NCBI RefSeq assembly: GCF_025770725.1
Contig: NZ_JANZKZ010000001.1
Span: 124,001-188,000 of the forward strand
Origin: Sulfurospirillum oryzae
Lineage (GTDB): Bacteria; Campylobacterota; Campylobacteria; Campylobacterales; Sulfurospirillaceae
Direction of reading: 5' to 3'
DNA: 64,000 bases
Position numbers and translations under genes: made by a program. Below, piece after piece: positions 35,150 through 46,372 of this stretch (the first letter of the stretch is position 1; the number at the start of each line of letters is the position of its first letter). The notes beneath the pieces were generated by a model. The model worked only from the letters and a program-made list of their open reading frames with translations. It was not told the DNA's origin and did no database searches.

Positions 35150-35989
35150 TTACCAGTTGCTCACAACAACCCTATTTCTTCCATACTTTTTAGCCAAATA
35201 AAGCGCTTGGTCTGTCTCTTCTAACAGTGCCTCTTTATCCGTAATCACATGGCTTAGTGAACAAAGACCAATACTGACCGTTACTTGCACCACTTCTTGC
35301 GTTGTACAAATAGTTGCAACCGTCGTTTTTTCAACAATGGATCGCAATCGTTCTGCTAAAAGTTCAGCTTCTTGTTTGCTTGTATTCGGGGTAATGATCG
35401 CAATCTCTTCTCCGCCATAACGCGCCACAATATCACTGTCTCGCACCACTTCCAAGATCAGTTTCGCAAGATTTGTTAGAACATCGTCTCCTACAGTATG
35501 CCCATACGTGTCATTAATTTTTTTAAAATAATCCACATCTAAAAGCATGAGCGTTAAAGGAAGTTTGTATCGTTTTGAAAGGGCAACTTCTTCACAGATG
35601 CGTTGATCAAAATAGCGTCTGTTACGAAGACTTGTCAGCGCATCGGTGATGCTTTCGTGCTGTAAAATGGCAATATCTTTAACATCGTTGGCCGTCTGAA
35701 GGGCGAGTTGTCCAACCAAATACGCAAAGACACCACCTAAAAGTAATGTGATAGAAGCTACGATTGAAAGAATACTTTGTTCATCTCGCAATACCCAAAA
35801 ATTATACGCAAAAATAAAATAACCTGCAATGAAAAATAAAATAAGGATACTAAGTGCTTTCCATCGTTTTTTTAGACTCCCATCTGGAAGTTCAAGAATC
35901 AGCCTACTAATTGGCGTTAGAGAGCGAACGAGGAAGAGAGCACCAATGACCAATAACACCAATTCAAAGACAATCATAAAAGGATACAT
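35150..35989 (-). CDS. Membrane-anchored diguanylate cyclase-like protein
   Basis: The 279-residue protein has about three N-terminal membrane helices (residues 4-25, 46-66 and 78-100) and a GGDEF domain from about residue 110. The active-site loop reads RYGGEEI, with isoleucine in place of the last aromatic residue of GG[DE]EF. An RxxD inhibitory site (RDSD) lies just upstream. It is probably a c-di-GMP synthase sensing a membrane signal; activity with the F-to-I change is uncertain. The start codon ATG at 35989 lies inside a copy of the repeat core (TACATGTA), with no strong ribosome-binding site upstream. Confidence 0.85.
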   Translation of the reverse strand: MYPFMIVFELVLLVIGALFLVRSLTPISRLILELPDGSLKKRWKALSILILFFIAGYFIFAYNFWVLRDEQSILSIVASITLLLGGVFAYLVGQLALQTANDVKDIAILQHESITDALTSLRNRRYFDQRICEEVALSKRYKLPLTLMLLDVDYFKKINDTYGHTVGDDVLTNLAKLILEVVRDSDIVARYGGEEIAIITPNTSKQEAELLAERLRSIVEKTTVATICTTQEVVQVTVSIGLCSLSHVITDKEALLEETDQALYLAKKYGRNRVVVSNW

Positions 35990-36092
35990 GTAACCTCAAA
36001 ATAATACAAAAATTTTAAAATACAGATGAAAGATTGTACCACAAAAACTGAGAATCTCTTCTAAAATAAACTAAAGAAAAGCTACATTAGGA

Positions 36093-36098
36093 TATACT
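36093..36098 (+). promoter_or_regulatory. Possible -10 element of aspS
   Basis: GGATATACT, with TATACT 63 bp before the TTG start of aspS in the divergent gap. Confidence 0.4.
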
Positions 36099-36160
36099 GA
36101 TAACTTTTAAAAAACGACATTAAAGGGTGAGCGCAAATACCCTTCATTTAGGAATAAACA

Positions 36161-37909
36161 TTGAGAAGTCATTATTGTACGGATTTAGATGTCGCCAACA
36201 TTGGCGAAATTGTAGAAGTGTGTGGTTGGGCAAATAGCCATAGAGATCATGGTGGTGTTATTTTTATTGACCTTCGTGACAAATCAGGACTTGTGCAGCT
36301 CGTCTGTGATCCAGCTGATAGCATAGAAGCTCATGAGATCGCAGCTCATGTTAGAGATGAATTTGTTCTCAAAGCCAAAGGAAGAGTTAGAGCAAGAGGT
36401 GAAGGATTAGAAAATCCACGCCTTAAAACAGGTAAAATTGAAATTGTCGTCGATGAATTGATCGTTGAAAACGCCAGTGAAACTGTTCCATTTGTGATCG
36501 GCGACAACAACGTCGGTGAAGATGTACGCCTCAAATACCGATACTTAGACCTCCGCAATCCAAAAGCCTACGAAATTTTCAAACTCAGAAGTAAAGCAAC
36601 CGTTGCTGTTCGTAACTCACTTGACGCACAAGGCTTTTTGGAAGTTGAAACACCTATATTAACCAAATCGACACCAGAGGGTGCGCGTGATTATCTCGTC
36701 CCTAGTCGCGTTCACAATGGTGAATTTTATGCCCTTCCACAATCACCTCAGCTTTTCAAACAACTTTTAATGTGTGCTGGATTTGATCGTTATTTCCAAG
36801 TGGCAAAATGTTTCCGTGATGAAGACTTACGTGCGGATCGTCAACCTGAATTTACACAAATTGATATTGAGATGAGCTTCTGCGACCAAGAAGATGTGAT
36901 GAAAGTCACTGAAAACCTTTTAAAAGACGTTTTTAAAGCGTGTGGCCATGAGATCACTATTCCTTTCAACCGTATGCGCTATAAAGACGCGATGGAAACA
37001 TACGGTTCAGACAAACCTGACCTTCGCTATGATCTTTCTATGATTGACGTTATGGACATCTTTGCTAACTGTAAAAATGAAATCTTTAGTAACATTGCCA
37101 AAGACACCAAGAAAAATCGTATTAAAGCGCTTAAAGTGCCTAATGGCGATAACATCTTCTCAAAACGTCAAATGCAAGGCTTTGAAGAGTATGTCCGTAA
37201 ATTTGGGGCATCGGGGCTTGGTTACTTCCAAATGAAAGAAGATGGCCTGAAAGGACCACTCACCAAGTTTTTTGAAGAAGCAGATTTGCAAGCGATTGTC
37301 GATGCAGCAGATTTACATGTAGGCGATGCGATCTTCTTTGGTGCGGGTGAGAAAAAACTCGTCCTTGATTATATGGGTCGTTTCCGTATTTTCCTAGCTG
37401 AAGCAATGAACATTATTCCAAAAGATAAATTTGAATTTGTTTGGGTTGTTGATTTTGAAATGTTTGAAGTTGAAAATGGTAAAGTCAAAGCGCTTCACCA
37501 TCCATTCACTATGCCAAAAGACATTGACAACACACCAATTGATGAGATGGAATCTATTGCCTATGACATTGTTCTAAACGGAACAGAACTGGGTGGTGGT
37601 AGTATTAGGATTCACAAAAAAGAGATTCAACAAAAAGTCTTTAACCTTCTAGGCATTAGCGATGAAGAGGCACATGAGAAGTTTGAATTTTTACTGGATG
37701 CTCTCAAATTTGGTGCTCCGCCACACGGTGGTTTAGCCATTGGATTAGATCGTATGATGATGCTCATTACTAAAAGTGAAAGCATTCGTGATGTTATTGC
37801 CTTCCCTAAAACCCAAAAAGCACAATGTCTCCTTACACGCGCTCCAAGCGAAGTTGAAGGTGATCAATTGCGCGATCTTGGTATTAGACTTAGAGAAAAA
37901 ACCAAATAA
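36161..37909 (+). CDS. aspS: Aspartyl-tRNA synthetase
   Basis: The 582-residue class II enzyme has an N-terminal OB anticodon domain ([20 protein letters not shown]), motif 2 ([20 protein letters not shown]) near residue 215, the bacterial GAD insertion at about 290-400, and motif 3 ([13 protein letters not shown]) near residue 526. The start is TTG at 36161, with AGGA nine bases before it and the typical MRSHYCTDL opening. In organisms lacking AsnRS this enzyme may also charge tRNA-Asn; this cannot be decided here. Adenylate kinase follows 14 bases later. Confidence 0.96.
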   Translation: MRSHYCTDLDVANIGEIVEVCGWANSHRDHGGVIFIDLRDKSGLVQLVCDPADSIEAHEIAAHVRDEFVLKAKGRVRARGEGLENPRLKTGKIEIVVDELIVENASETVPFVIGDNNVGEDVRLKYRYLDLRNPKAYEIFKLRSKATVAVRNSLDAQGFLEVETPILTKSTPEGARDYLVPSRVHNGEFYALPQSPQLFKQLLMCAGFDRYFQVAKCFRDEDLRADRQPEFTQIDIEMSFCDQEDVMKVTENLLKDVFKACGHEITIPFNRMRYKDAMETYGSDKPDLRYDLSMIDVMDIFANCKNEIFSNIAKDTKKNRIKALKVPNGDNIFSKRQMQGFEEYVRKFGASGLGYFQMKEDGLKGPLTKFFEEADLQAIVDAADLHVGDAIFFGAGEKKLVLDYMGRFRIFLAEAMNIIPKDKFEFVWVVDFEMFEVENGKVKALHHPFTMPKDIDNTPIDEMESIAYDIVLNGTELGGGSIRIHKKEIQQKVFNLLGISDEEAHEKFEFLLDALKFGAPPHGGLAIGLDRMMMLITKSESIRDVIAFPKTQKAQCLLTRAPSEVEGDQLRDLGIRLREKTK

Positions 37910-37923
37910 AAGGAATGTTGTTG

Positions 37924-38496
37924 ATGAAGAAACTATTTTTGATTATTGGCGCCCCAGGCAGTGGTAAAACAACGGATGCGAGCTTAATCGCAGAAAAAAA
38001 TAGCGATGTGATCGCACACTACTCAACCGGTGAGCTTTTGCGTGATGAAGTGGCAAGCGGCAGTGAACTGGGTAAAACGATTGATTCGTTTGTCAGTGCT
38101 GGCAATCTCGTCCCTCTTGACATTGTTATCAATACCATCGTAAGTGCTATTAAAAACAGCCCTAAAAATGTTGTTCTTATAGATGGCTTTCCACGCTCAG
38201 ATGAGCAGATGAAAGCACTCGATGCAATTTTGGCAAAAGAAACAAGCGTTAAACTGGTTTCTGTCATTGAAGTTGAAGTCAGTGAGCAAGTTGCATGTGA
38301 CCGCGTTTTAGGACGAGCACGTGGAGCAGACGATAACGTTCAAGTCTTTAAAAACCGTATGAAAGTTTACACTGAGCCATTAGCGGGTATTCAAGCATTT
38401 TACGGTGCTAAGAACCTTCTTCATAAAATCAATGGTGAGCGCACCATCGAAGAGATCGTAAGCGAGATGGAAAACTTCGTTAAAAGCAATATCTAA
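37924..38496 (+). CDS. adk: Adenylate kinase
   Basis: The 190-residue kinase has P-loop [17 protein letters not shown] at residues 6-22, AMP-binding [11 protein letters not shown] and the DGFPRS motif. The LID is the short form without zinc cysteines (LGRARGADD). It interconverts AMP, ADP and ATP. ATG at 37924 is chosen because AAAGGA abuts the earlier in-frame ATG at 37915. Its stop overlaps the next gene's start by one base. Confidence 0.95.
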   Translation: MKKLFLIIGAPGSGKTTDASLIAEKNSDVIAHYSTGELLRDEVASGSELGKTIDSFVSAGNLVPLDIVINTIVSAIKNSPKNVVLIDGFPRSDEQMKALDAILAKETSVKLVSVIEVEVSEQVACDRVLGRARGADDNVQVFKNRMKVYTEPLAGIQAFYGAKNLLHKINGERTIEEIVSEMENFVKSNI

Positions 38497-39230
38497 TGCA
38501 TCACTTCTACTCTGTCATCATTGGGACTGAGCTTCTCAATGGTCGCAGAGTAGACAAACACTTCGCCTTTATCAATCAGGAACTACGTGATCGCGGACTT
38601 TTACATGTAGGAAGTTTTGTGATTCAAGATTCCCCTGCCCTCATCCAAAACTGTTTCACTATGATTTTACAAGACCCAAAGAGCGTGATGTTTTGTTTTG
38701 GAGGCATTGGCGCAACACCTGATGATCTTACGCGTGCCATTGCCAGTGAAGTCTTTACAGGAGAGCCTTTATCTTTACATGTAAAGGCAAAAGAGCTCAT
38801 TGTAAAACAGTTTGGAGACGAAGCGTACCCGCACCGCATTAACATGGCAATGCTTCCACCCTCATCTCATCTTTTGCACAATGTCGTCAATCAAGTGCCT
38901 GGCTTTTCACTTTTTAATCGTTTCTTTTTTACACCTGGATTTCCATCCATGTCATGGCCAATGGTCAAAGAAGCTCTCGATAAGCACTTTCCAACACAGC
39001 CCAAACTTTTTAGTAGCTCTTTTATCGTGGAAGCAACTGAAAATGACTTAATAGAGATTATGGAAGCTTTACCGAAAGAGCTAAATTTCTCTTCATTACC
39101 TCGTTTTGAAGAGCAAAAGCGAATTGTTGAAATTTATCTTGCGCACACTGACCAAGCTTTTGTCGAGCACTGGTCAGATTTCTTTAAAGAGGGTGTTATG
39201 AAAAAAGGGAAAGTGATTAGGGGTTGTTAA
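38496..39230 (+). CDS. CinA/MoaB-type molybdopterin-binding-fold protein
   Basis: The 244-residue protein opens with SVIIGTELLNGRRVDKHFAF and has FCFGGIGATPDDLTRAIAS near residue 70. This is the MoCF-binding fold motif of MoaB/MogA and the N-terminal half of CinA. The C-terminal nicotinamide-deamidase half of full CinA is absent. Possible roles are pyrophosphatase action on nucleotide-sugar or NAD-type substrates, as in CinA N-domains; this is not proven. It is coupled to adk (one-base overlap). Its 3' end overlaps the convergent amidase gene by 14 bases. It contains two copies of the repeat (one exact). Confidence 0.82.
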   Translation: MHHFYSVIIGTELLNGRRVDKHFAFINQELRDRGLLHVGSFVIQDSPALIQNCFTMILQDPKSVMFCFGGIGATPDDLTRAIASEVFTGEPLSLHVKAKELIVKQFGDEAYPHRINMAMLPPSSHLLHNVVNQVPGFSLFNRFFFTPGFPSMSWPMVKEALDKHFPTQPKLFSSSFIVEATENDLIEIMEALPKELNFSSLPRFEEQKRIVEIYLAHTDQAFVEHWSDFFKEGVMKKGKVIRGC

Positions 39231-40878
39231 CGTAATAACGATCAATTCCATCACTAATGCCATCAACAAGCTGTTTTTGGTATTGAGGATTGAACATATT
39301 GTCACACTCTTCTGGATTACTGATATAACCTAATTCAATTAAAACAGAAGGCATTGTCGCTCCCACTAAGACCCAAAAAGGCGCTTCTCTAACCCCGCCA
39401 TCTTCGACACTGTATTTCTTTTTGACTGCTTTTAACATACTTGATTGTATATCAATTGCAATTTTATTGGAAAGGACTATTTTTTCACGATTGAAAACAT
39501 TGAGAAATGTCTCTTTTGAGTAAAAGTCCATCTCTTCCATCGTCGATTGGTTTTCCAATGCAGCTACGTTTTTAGAACGCTCCGATCGATCTGGAGAGAG
39601 GAAAAAGGTCTCTAGCCCTTTCATTGAGAGTTTTTTAGCATCATTGGGAGCAGCATTTGCATGCAAGGAAACAAACAGATCAGCGTTTTTATCATTGGCA
39701 ACTTTAGTACGATCTCGAAGATCAATAAATTCATCACTTTGGCGTGTATAAAAGACTTTATAACCACGTGATTTTAACTCTTTACCTAACTGCAATGCCA
39801 TTTCAAGAACAAGATTTTTTTCAAGGCGTTGCTTATACCCTGTTGCACCCGCATCTTTTCCGCCATGTCCCGCATCAATGACTATCGTCTTATCGCGTTT
39901 CATCCCCTTTTTAGAGGCAGTTTGTTGGACAGGAGGATTGTTGTTGGCAACAACCTGAGCTGAACTGCTAGACATAGATACGGACTCGACCGTAGCAGGT
40001 GGTGGCGTGGTATTTTTCTTAGCCACAGGAGCCACATCATGCGCTGGTTGTGGAATCGGTCTTTGTGTGAGCATCGGTTGCTTATTTAACGAAAGAATTA
40101 CCCGATTTTCAAAAACACTCACATACGTTTCAAACGCACTAGGCGCATCTAAAATAATGCGGATTGAATCATTATTGTATTGACTAATGCGTAAACTTTG
40201 TAATTTTTTAGGTGTTGCAATGCTAAGAGGTGCATTCATGATAATAGCTGGAATATCAATAATTTTTTTATAACTATCAGCACTTTTAAGAACAAAGACT
40301 TTGATTGTATTCTCAGCTACCTTAGAGCCAAATTCAAGCACGATCTCTTCATCATTGGTCGTAACGTGCTGAAGAACATTTTTGCCATTATAATTTTTAG
40401 GCAGAGATGTTGTTGTTTGTGTATTACTTGAAGCAGGTGTAACAACTTTTGTCTCTTTAGCTGTCACTGGTGCTGCAGATGGCGTTGTCGTAGGTGCAAA
40501 CGATGATGAACTACTGCGGCTCGCATCAAAACTCTCTTCCGCAGCAGGAGGTGGAACAAGAGGTTTTGAAGGAGCTGCTTTTTTTGTCTCTTTGCTCATT
40601 GTAGCAAGTTCAGATTCATACTTAGAAGCATCAAATTTGAGTACTTTAGCTGTTTTTATCAGTCGCTCTAAAGTCTCTTTTTTGAGATTTTCATCACTAC
40701 CAATAATAGCCTGAATATAGATCGCTTTGAGTCCATGAAAGACACGCAACATCTCATCATTACTCGCACCCTTCATTTGGGCATCATACTGCTCAAGCTG
40801 TTGCATGTAATTTGGAGCGCCAAAAAGCGCTATACACGTCAACAGCAAAACAAAAAATGCTCTAATTTGCTTCCCCAT
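39217..40878 (-). CDS. N-acetylmuramoyl-L-alanine amidase with N-terminal AMIN-like region
   Basis: The protein of about 553 residues has a signal peptide (MGKQIRAFFVLLLTCIALFG). Low-complexity Ser/Thr/Pro linkers surround an AMIN-like beta domain at about 185-260. The C-terminal zinc amidase_3 domain has IVIDAGHGGKDAGATG near residue 330, the SLHANA histidine, and the catalytic glutamate at VLIELGYISN. It splits septal peptidoglycan by removing the peptide from MurNAc. ATG at 40878 is preferred to an in-frame TTG at 40893. The FtsEX/EnvC-like genes that may activate it lie in the same strand block. Confidence 0.92.
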   Translation of the reverse strand: MGKQIRAFFVLLLTCIALFGAPNYMQQLEQYDAQMKGASNDEMLRVFHGLKAIYIQAIIGSDENLKKETLERLIKTAKVLKFDASKYESELATMSKETKKAAPSKPLVPPPAAEESFDASRSSSSSFAPTTTPSAAPVTAKETKVVTPASSNTQTTTSLPKNYNGKNVLQHVTTNDEEIVLEFGSKVAENTIKVFVLKSADSYKKIIDIPAIIMNAPLSIATPKKLQSLRISQYNNDSIRIILDAPSAFETYVSVFENRVILSLNKQPMLTQRPIPQPAHDVAPVAKKNTTPPPATVESVSMSSSSAQVVANNNPPVQQTASKKGMKRDKTIVIDAGHGGKDAGATGYKQRLEKNLVLEMALQLGKELKSRGYKVFYTRQSDEFIDLRDRTKVANDKNADLFVSLHANAAPNDAKKLSMKGLETFFLSPDRSERSKNVAALENQSTMEEMDFYSKETFLNVFNREKIVLSNKIAIDIQSSMLKAVKKKYSVEDGGVREAPFWVLVGATMPSVLIELGYISNPEECDNMFNPQYQKQLVDGISDGIDRYYVNNP

Positions 40879-41959
40879 GTACCAACTTTGCAATGAGTTC
40901 TTTTACACTAATAATTTCATTGAGTTTATAGCCATTAGCCCCTGTAAAAAAGAGTCCTGTTTCCACTTTACCCATATAAGCATCACTGAGACGATCTGCA
41001 ATACAATAACCTACTGCTTTTGCCTCTTGTCCTCTATGGCATGGACTGACACAGTTGCTGATACAGCGAATGGCGGGCCCTTCTCTTTTTTCAACCATCT
41101 GAATAAGATTGGTTCTAACTCCTCGTGCTGGATAACCTACAGGAGATTTGAAAAGTTGAATATCCTCTTTTTTGGCTTTTAGGAGAACTTCTTTAAAGTT
41201 TTGATCAGCGTCACATTCATGTGTACCAATAAAACGTGTCCCTATTTGAACACCATCGGCACCTAATGCCATCATTTTTAAAATATCAGCATGATCCCAA
41301 ACGCCCCCTGCGGCAATAAGAGGGAAATCACCCCATAGTTTGATCTCTTCTTTGATCGGTCCAATAAGATTTTCAAGCTGATACTCTTCCATCGCACATT
41401 GCTCATACGTAAAGCCTTGATGTCCACCACTCAGAGGGCCTTCAACGACAATAGCATCAGGAAGTCGGTTGTAACGTTGTGTCCAACGTTTACAGATGAT
41501 TTTCAGAGCTTTGGCTGAAGAGACGATAGGAACAAGTGCTACATCGGGATAGTCCGCTGTAAATTCTGGCATATTGGTCGGAAGTCCCGCACCTGTAATG
41601 ATAATATCAACCCCTGCTTCGCAAGAATCTTTGATAACTCTTTCGTAATCATTAATGGCGTAGAGAATATTCATCGCCAATGGTTTTGATCCGCAAATCT
41701 TACGCGCATTTTCGACAATAGCATTCAACCCTTCTTTGGAATAGAAGTTTTCTGCTTCGAAAGGACGTGCATTGATATTTTTTTTACTAAAATGTGTATG
41801 ATCATAATAGCCTGTTCCAACAGAACTAATGACACCCAATCCGCCTTCTAAACTCACCGTTCCAGCAAGTTTATCCCAGCTGATCCCAAGTCCCATACCG
41901 CCTTGAACAATAGGATATTCAATCGTGTATTTGCCAATCTTAAGAGAGTTAAGTGACAT
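40862..41959 (-). CDS. Nitronate monooxygenase / 2-nitropropane dioxygenase family flavoprotein
   Basis: The 365-residue TIM-barrel FMN protein opens with YPIVQGGMGLGISWDKLAG and carries the GPLSGGHQGF and LIAAGGVWDHADILKM phosphate-binding motifs of the nitronate monooxygenase/FabK superfamily. A cysteine-rich stretch (RCISNCVSPCHRG) near residue 300 is unusual for simple nitronate monooxygenases but occurs in related Campylobacterota proteins. The substrate is unknown; an enoyl-ACP reductase role (FabK-like) is an alternative. ATG overlaps the tyrS stop (TAATG). Confidence 0.82.
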   Translation of the reverse strand: MSLNSLKIGKYTIEYPIVQGGMGLGISWDKLAGTVSLEGGLGVISSVGTGYYDHTHFSKKNINARPFEAENFYSKEGLNAIVENARKICGSKPLAMNILYAINDYERVIKDSCEAGVDIIITGAGLPTNMPEFTADYPDVALVPIVSSAKALKIICKRWTQRYNRLPDAIVVEGPLSGGHQGFTYEQCAMEEYQLENLIGPIKEEIKLWGDFPLIAAGGVWDHADILKMMALGADGVQIGTRFIGTHECDADQNFKEVLLKAKKEDIQLFKSPVGYPARGVRTNLIQMVEKREGPAIRCISNCVSPCHRGQEAKAVGYCIADRLSDAYMGKVETGLFFTGANGYKLNEIISVKELIAKLVHGEAN

Positions 41960-43170
41960 TATTGCACCTTTAATCGAGCAAATTTGCGCTTACCAACTTG
42001 GAGAATATACTCTCCGCATTCCAGTTGAAGCTGTTCATCATCGACTTTTTCTTGATCAAGCTTTACGGCACCTTGTTTGATGTCACGTCTTGCTTGTGAG
42101 GTCGAAATCTCTAAGCCACAATCCACCAAAGCTTTAGCAATCCAGATAGGAGACTCGTTACATGTAAAGGTTTCAATATCCGTTGGGATCTCATTTTGGG
42201 AATGGACACGGTCAAATTCAGCCTTCGCTTCAATGGCCTCTTCTTTGCTATGATAACGCTCAACCATCTCTGCTGCAATCATCTCTTTAGCATGTTTTGG
42301 ATGTATCTTTCCTGCTGCAACATCATTTTTAAGCACTTCAATTTCTTCAAGACTTTTTGTACTTAAAAGTTCATAATAACGCCACATCAACTCATCTGAA
42401 ATACTCAGTATCTTACCAAACATATCTGAAGGCGTATCGGTTACTCCAATATAATTGCCTAAAGATTTACTCATTTTATTAACGCCATCAAGTCCCTCAA
42501 GAAGAGGCATCATGATGACAGCTTGCTCTTTACCGATATTATAGGCACGTTGTAAATGTCGCCCCATCAAAAGATTAAATTTCTGATCCGTTCCACCCAT
42601 TTCAATGTCACTTTTCATCGCAACACTATCATAACCCTGAAGAAGCGGGTATAAAAATTCACTGATAGAGATAGGCGTTTGCGATTTATAACGTTTTTCA
42701 AAATCTTCACGCTCAAGCATACGTGCCACGTTAAATGTTGTGGTAAGCTCTACAAGACCCGCCGCACCGAGTGCTTCTATCCACTCAGAGTTGAACATAA
42801 CCACTGTTTTCTCTGGGTCTAAAATTTTAAAAACTTGCTCTTTATAACTTTGAGCGTTCGCTAAAACAACTTCACGTGTCAATTTTTTGCGTGTCTCATT
42901 TTTGCCTGTTGGATCGCCGATCATTCCTGTAAAATCACCGATTAAGAACTGAACGATCGCACCAAATTTTTGAAGCATTGCCATCTTTTGAAGAAGCACC
43001 GTATGTCCTAAATGAAGATCTGGTGCAGTAGGATCAAAACCCGCTTTGACTAAAAAAGTTTCGCCTTTTTCAAAATAATTTTTTAATAATGTAACAATAC
43101 GCTCTTCATCAATTATCTCACTAATTCCTCTTTTAATCTCTTTGAGCGCATTTTGAATCCGCATATCCAT
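41959..43170 (-). CDS. tyrS: Tyrosyl-tRNA synthetase
   Basis: The 403-residue class I enzyme has the HIGH motif [10 protein letters not shown] near residue 52, [12 protein letters not shown] near residue 233, and a C-terminal S4 RNA-binding domain ([20 protein letters not shown]). It belongs to the TyrZ-like longer branch. The ATG at 43170 follows AAGGAA. One repeat copy encodes FTCN near residue 337. It lies in a spoT-tyrS-oxidoreductase-amidase run matching C. jejuni Cj1272-Cj1269 (from memory). Confidence 0.95.
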   Translation of the reverse strand: MDMRIQNALKEIKRGISEIIDEERIVTLLKNYFEKGETFLVKAGFDPTAPDLHLGHTVLLQKMAMLQKFGAIVQFLIGDFTGMIGDPTGKNETRKKLTREVVLANAQSYKEQVFKILDPEKTVVMFNSEWIEALGAAGLVELTTTFNVARMLEREDFEKRYKSQTPISISEFLYPLLQGYDSVAMKSDIEMGGTDQKFNLLMGRHLQRAYNIGKEQAVIMMPLLEGLDGVNKMSKSLGNYIGVTDTPSDMFGKILSISDELMWRYYELLSTKSLEEIEVLKNDVAAGKIHPKHAKEMIAAEMVERYHSKEEAIEAKAEFDRVHSQNEIPTDIETFTCNESPIWIAKALVDCGLEISTSQARRDIKQGAVKLDQEKVDDEQLQLECGEYILQVGKRKFARLKVQ

Positions 43171-43191
43171 ATCTGTTATTTCCTTCTTCGA

Positions 43192-45348
43192 TTATTTATA
43201 AGCATCATTGACCGAAACCAATTCGATCACGCGGTATTTTCCTTTAAGATTTTCACGTACCGCACTGATGTTTTTATCAGGCAATTCCAAGATCATCTCA
43301 AAATAGTCAGCATGTCCCTCATCTTCGGACTTTCCAAGCTCTATAGTCACCAGATTGATCTGCATTTTAGCCAAATAAGCTAAAAAGGCGGCTAAAGAGC
43401 CCTTTTTGTTCTCAAGGCTAACAATGAGTTTGTAACGATCTGGCGCTTCTTTTGTCCACTTGACAAAGACCATAGGTTCATTCTCTTCCATCAACGTAGC
43501 AGCTCGCTCGCAAAGCTTATGATGAACAAACACATCATTGCCCTTTTTAAAACCTACAATATCATCGCCCCTTTTAGGATGACAACAGTAGTCAAAATAG
43601 ACATTTGAAATGTGGTGATTGGAGTAGATGACGATATTTTCAAATTTTTGTTTTTTAATATGATAACGATCTTTTTTAAGCAATGGAAAAAGCAACGTAT
43701 CTTGCATAGCATAAAGCTTTAACGTATTAGCAGCTTCTTGAAGATAAATAGAATCCGTTGCCAATTTAAAAATTCTTTTACTCGCATGTTCTTGCTCAAC
43801 CCACGCGTCTATTTTATTTTCAGCAACACCAAACACATGTGACAAAATTTTAATTGCAACTTTATGGTTGATCTCTTTTATCTTTTGGCGGCAATTGGAT
43901 TGAATGGTGCTTTTTGCTTTTCCAGTTTTAACGCTATTGATCCAACTACAACGGTATTTTGGCTCTTTTGAAGTGACAATTTTAACGATATCACCGTTTT
44001 TCAACTCACTTAAAAGCGGTACTTTTTGCTTGTTCACATACGCCTCATCCGCATACGTTCCAACCTCAGTATGCACTTCATAAGCAAAATCTAAAACCGT
44101 TGCACCACGAGGCAATGTAAAAATATCGCCCTTTGGAGAAAATACTGCGATATCTTCGCTGTAAAGATTATCTTTAGCGATGGCATAAAAGTCTTCGATA
44201 TTTTCAATCTCTTCATTTTGGTTATTAAGCTCATTGAGCCAATCAAGTTTAGGATTGAGCCCACCTGATTTATATTTCCAATGCGCGGCAACACCATACT
44301 CTGCCGTTTTGTTCATATCATAGGTTCTAATCTGTGACTCAACGATCGATTTATCGTCAAAGACGGTTGTATGAATGGTTTGGTAACCATTCTCTTTGGG
44401 AATGGCAATGTAATCTTTAAAACGTGAAATCAGAGGCTTAAAATGCTGGTGAACAATACCAAGAGCACGGTAACAATCAATAGGCGTTCTAACAATGATA
44501 CGAATCGCTAAAAGATCAAGCACCTCTTCAATAGTAACGCCTTTACGTTGCATTTTAAGATAAATAGAATAGTAGTGCTTTACCCGTTTTTGAATCGTGA
44601 AATCACTCTCAATAAAACCTTCTTTGAGCATGTGATTTTTAATTTTGGAGATAAAATGGTTGAGGCGCAGTTGAAGCTGTTGACCATGTTCTGTAATATA
44701 CCCATCGATTTTATTATACTCATTAGGCATCACATAGTAAAAACTAAAATCTTCTAAAAGATTTTTAATGGAAGAGATACCCAAACGATGGGCAATGGGG
44801 GCATAAACAACCAATGTCTCTTCCGCAATGCGTCGCTGTTTGATAGGATCAAGTGCGGCAAGAGTAAGCATATTATGCAAACGATCACACAACTTGACGA
44901 CTAAAACACGTACATCACGAATAGAAGCAATAAGCATCTTACGAAAGGTAAGAGCGGAAGCGACTAATTTATCATTGGAAGAGGAAGGAATCAGTTCAAC
45001 ATCACGTATCTCTACAATCTTCGTCAAACCGTCGACCAAATGCCCTACTTCTTCACCAAACATAACTTTGATTTCTTCGGTGGAACACGAAGTATCTTCG
45101 ACAACATCGTGTAATAATCCAGCGACGATCATCGATTCATCACCACCCAAGTATGCGACAAAAACGCACACCAAGATAGGATGAATGACATACTCTTCAC
45201 CGCTTTTACGATACTGCCCTTGATGTTTGGCAATCGTAAAGGCAACAGCTTTTTCTATATTTGGTGTTGGCTTGATGTATTTGTATAAGAGTTCAACCGC
45301 TTTATCAGAGCGCTTACACTCTTTAACAATTTCGACTAACTCTTCCAA
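43192..45348 (-). CDS. spoT: Bifunctional (p)ppGpp synthetase/hydrolase (Rsh)
   Basis: The 718-residue protein has, in order: an HD hydrolase domain (AGLLHDVVEDT near residue 75; RLHNMLTL), a synthetase domain (FKDYIAIPKENGYQTIHTTV near residue 317), a TGS domain (VFSPKGDIFTLPRGATVLDFA), and a C-terminal ACT domain (LIVSLENKKGSLAAFLAYLA). Both catalytic centres look intact, so it would make and destroy the stringent alarmone as the sole long Rsh. It is directly downstream of rpoZ, an arrangement shared with many proteobacteria. Confidence 0.95.
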   Translation of the reverse strand: MEELVEIVKECKRSDKAVELLYKYIKPTPNIEKAVAFTIAKHQGQYRKSGEEYVIHPILVCVFVAYLGGDESMIVAGLLHDVVEDTSCSTEEIKVMFGEEVGHLVDGLTKIVEIRDVELIPSSSNDKLVASALTFRKMLIASIRDVRVLVVKLCDRLHNMLTLAALDPIKQRRIAEETLVVYAPIAHRLGISSIKNLLEDFSFYYVMPNEYNKIDGYITEHGQQLQLRLNHFISKIKNHMLKEGFIESDFTIQKRVKHYYSIYLKMQRKGVTIEEVLDLLAIRIIVRTPIDCYRALGIVHQHFKPLISRFKDYIAIPKENGYQTIHTTVFDDKSIVESQIRTYDMNKTAEYGVAAHWKYKSGGLNPKLDWLNELNNQNEEIENIEDFYAIAKDNLYSEDIAVFSPKGDIFTLPRGATVLDFAYEVHTEVGTYADEAYVNKQKVPLLSELKNGDIVKIVTSKEPKYRCSWINSVKTGKAKSTIQSNCRQKIKEINHKVAIKILSHVFGVAENKIDAWVEQEHASKRIFKLATDSIYLQEAANTLKLYAMQDTLLFPLLKKDRYHIKKQKFENIVIYSNHHISNVYFDYCCHPKRGDDIVGFKKGNDVFVHHKLCERAATLMEENEPMVFVKWTKEAPDRYKLIVSLENKKGSLAAFLAYLAKMQINLVTIELGKSEDEGHADYFEMILELPDKNISAVRENLKGKYRVIELVSVNDAYK

Positions 45349-45360
45349 GTTTCAAACTAC

Positions 45361-45576
45361 TTATAAATCAGTAATTGATTCTAATTTTACTTTGCCTTCT
45401 GCAATTTCAAGAAGTGCAATGTCTGTAAACTTTTGTTTGTTTTTATCCGCTTTTACCAATGGTTCTGCACCATTTGATAATTGATCTGCTCTTTTTGAAA
45501 CAAGCATAACCAATTTATAACGATCTTGTCCAACAAGTGCGAGTGCTTTAGCTGTAATTTCTTCTGTTCTTTGCAT
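45361..45576 (-). CDS. rpoZ: RNA polymerase omega subunit
   Basis: The 71-residue protein has the omega signature DRYKLVMLVSKRADQLSNGA followed by TDIALLEIAEGKV. It helps assemble RNA polymerase and forms part of a ppGpp site in proteobacteria, consistent with the adjoining spoT. It lies 12 bases upstream of spoT and 11 downstream of pyrH. Confidence 0.94.
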   Translation of the reverse strand: MQRTEEITAKALALVGQDRYKLVMLVSKRADQLSNGAEPLVKADKNKQKFTDIALLEIAEGKVKLESITDL

Positions 45577-45587
45577 TTTATTTTTCC

Positions 45588-46355
<768 letters not shown>

Positions 46356-46372
46356 CTAAAAGACCTAAAAAG

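Noticed and set aside
39901-40560. Low-complexity Ser/Thr/Pro region in the amidase gene as a repeat or frameshift
   Set aside because: The frame is continuous and such linkers are normal between the AMIN-like and amidase domains.
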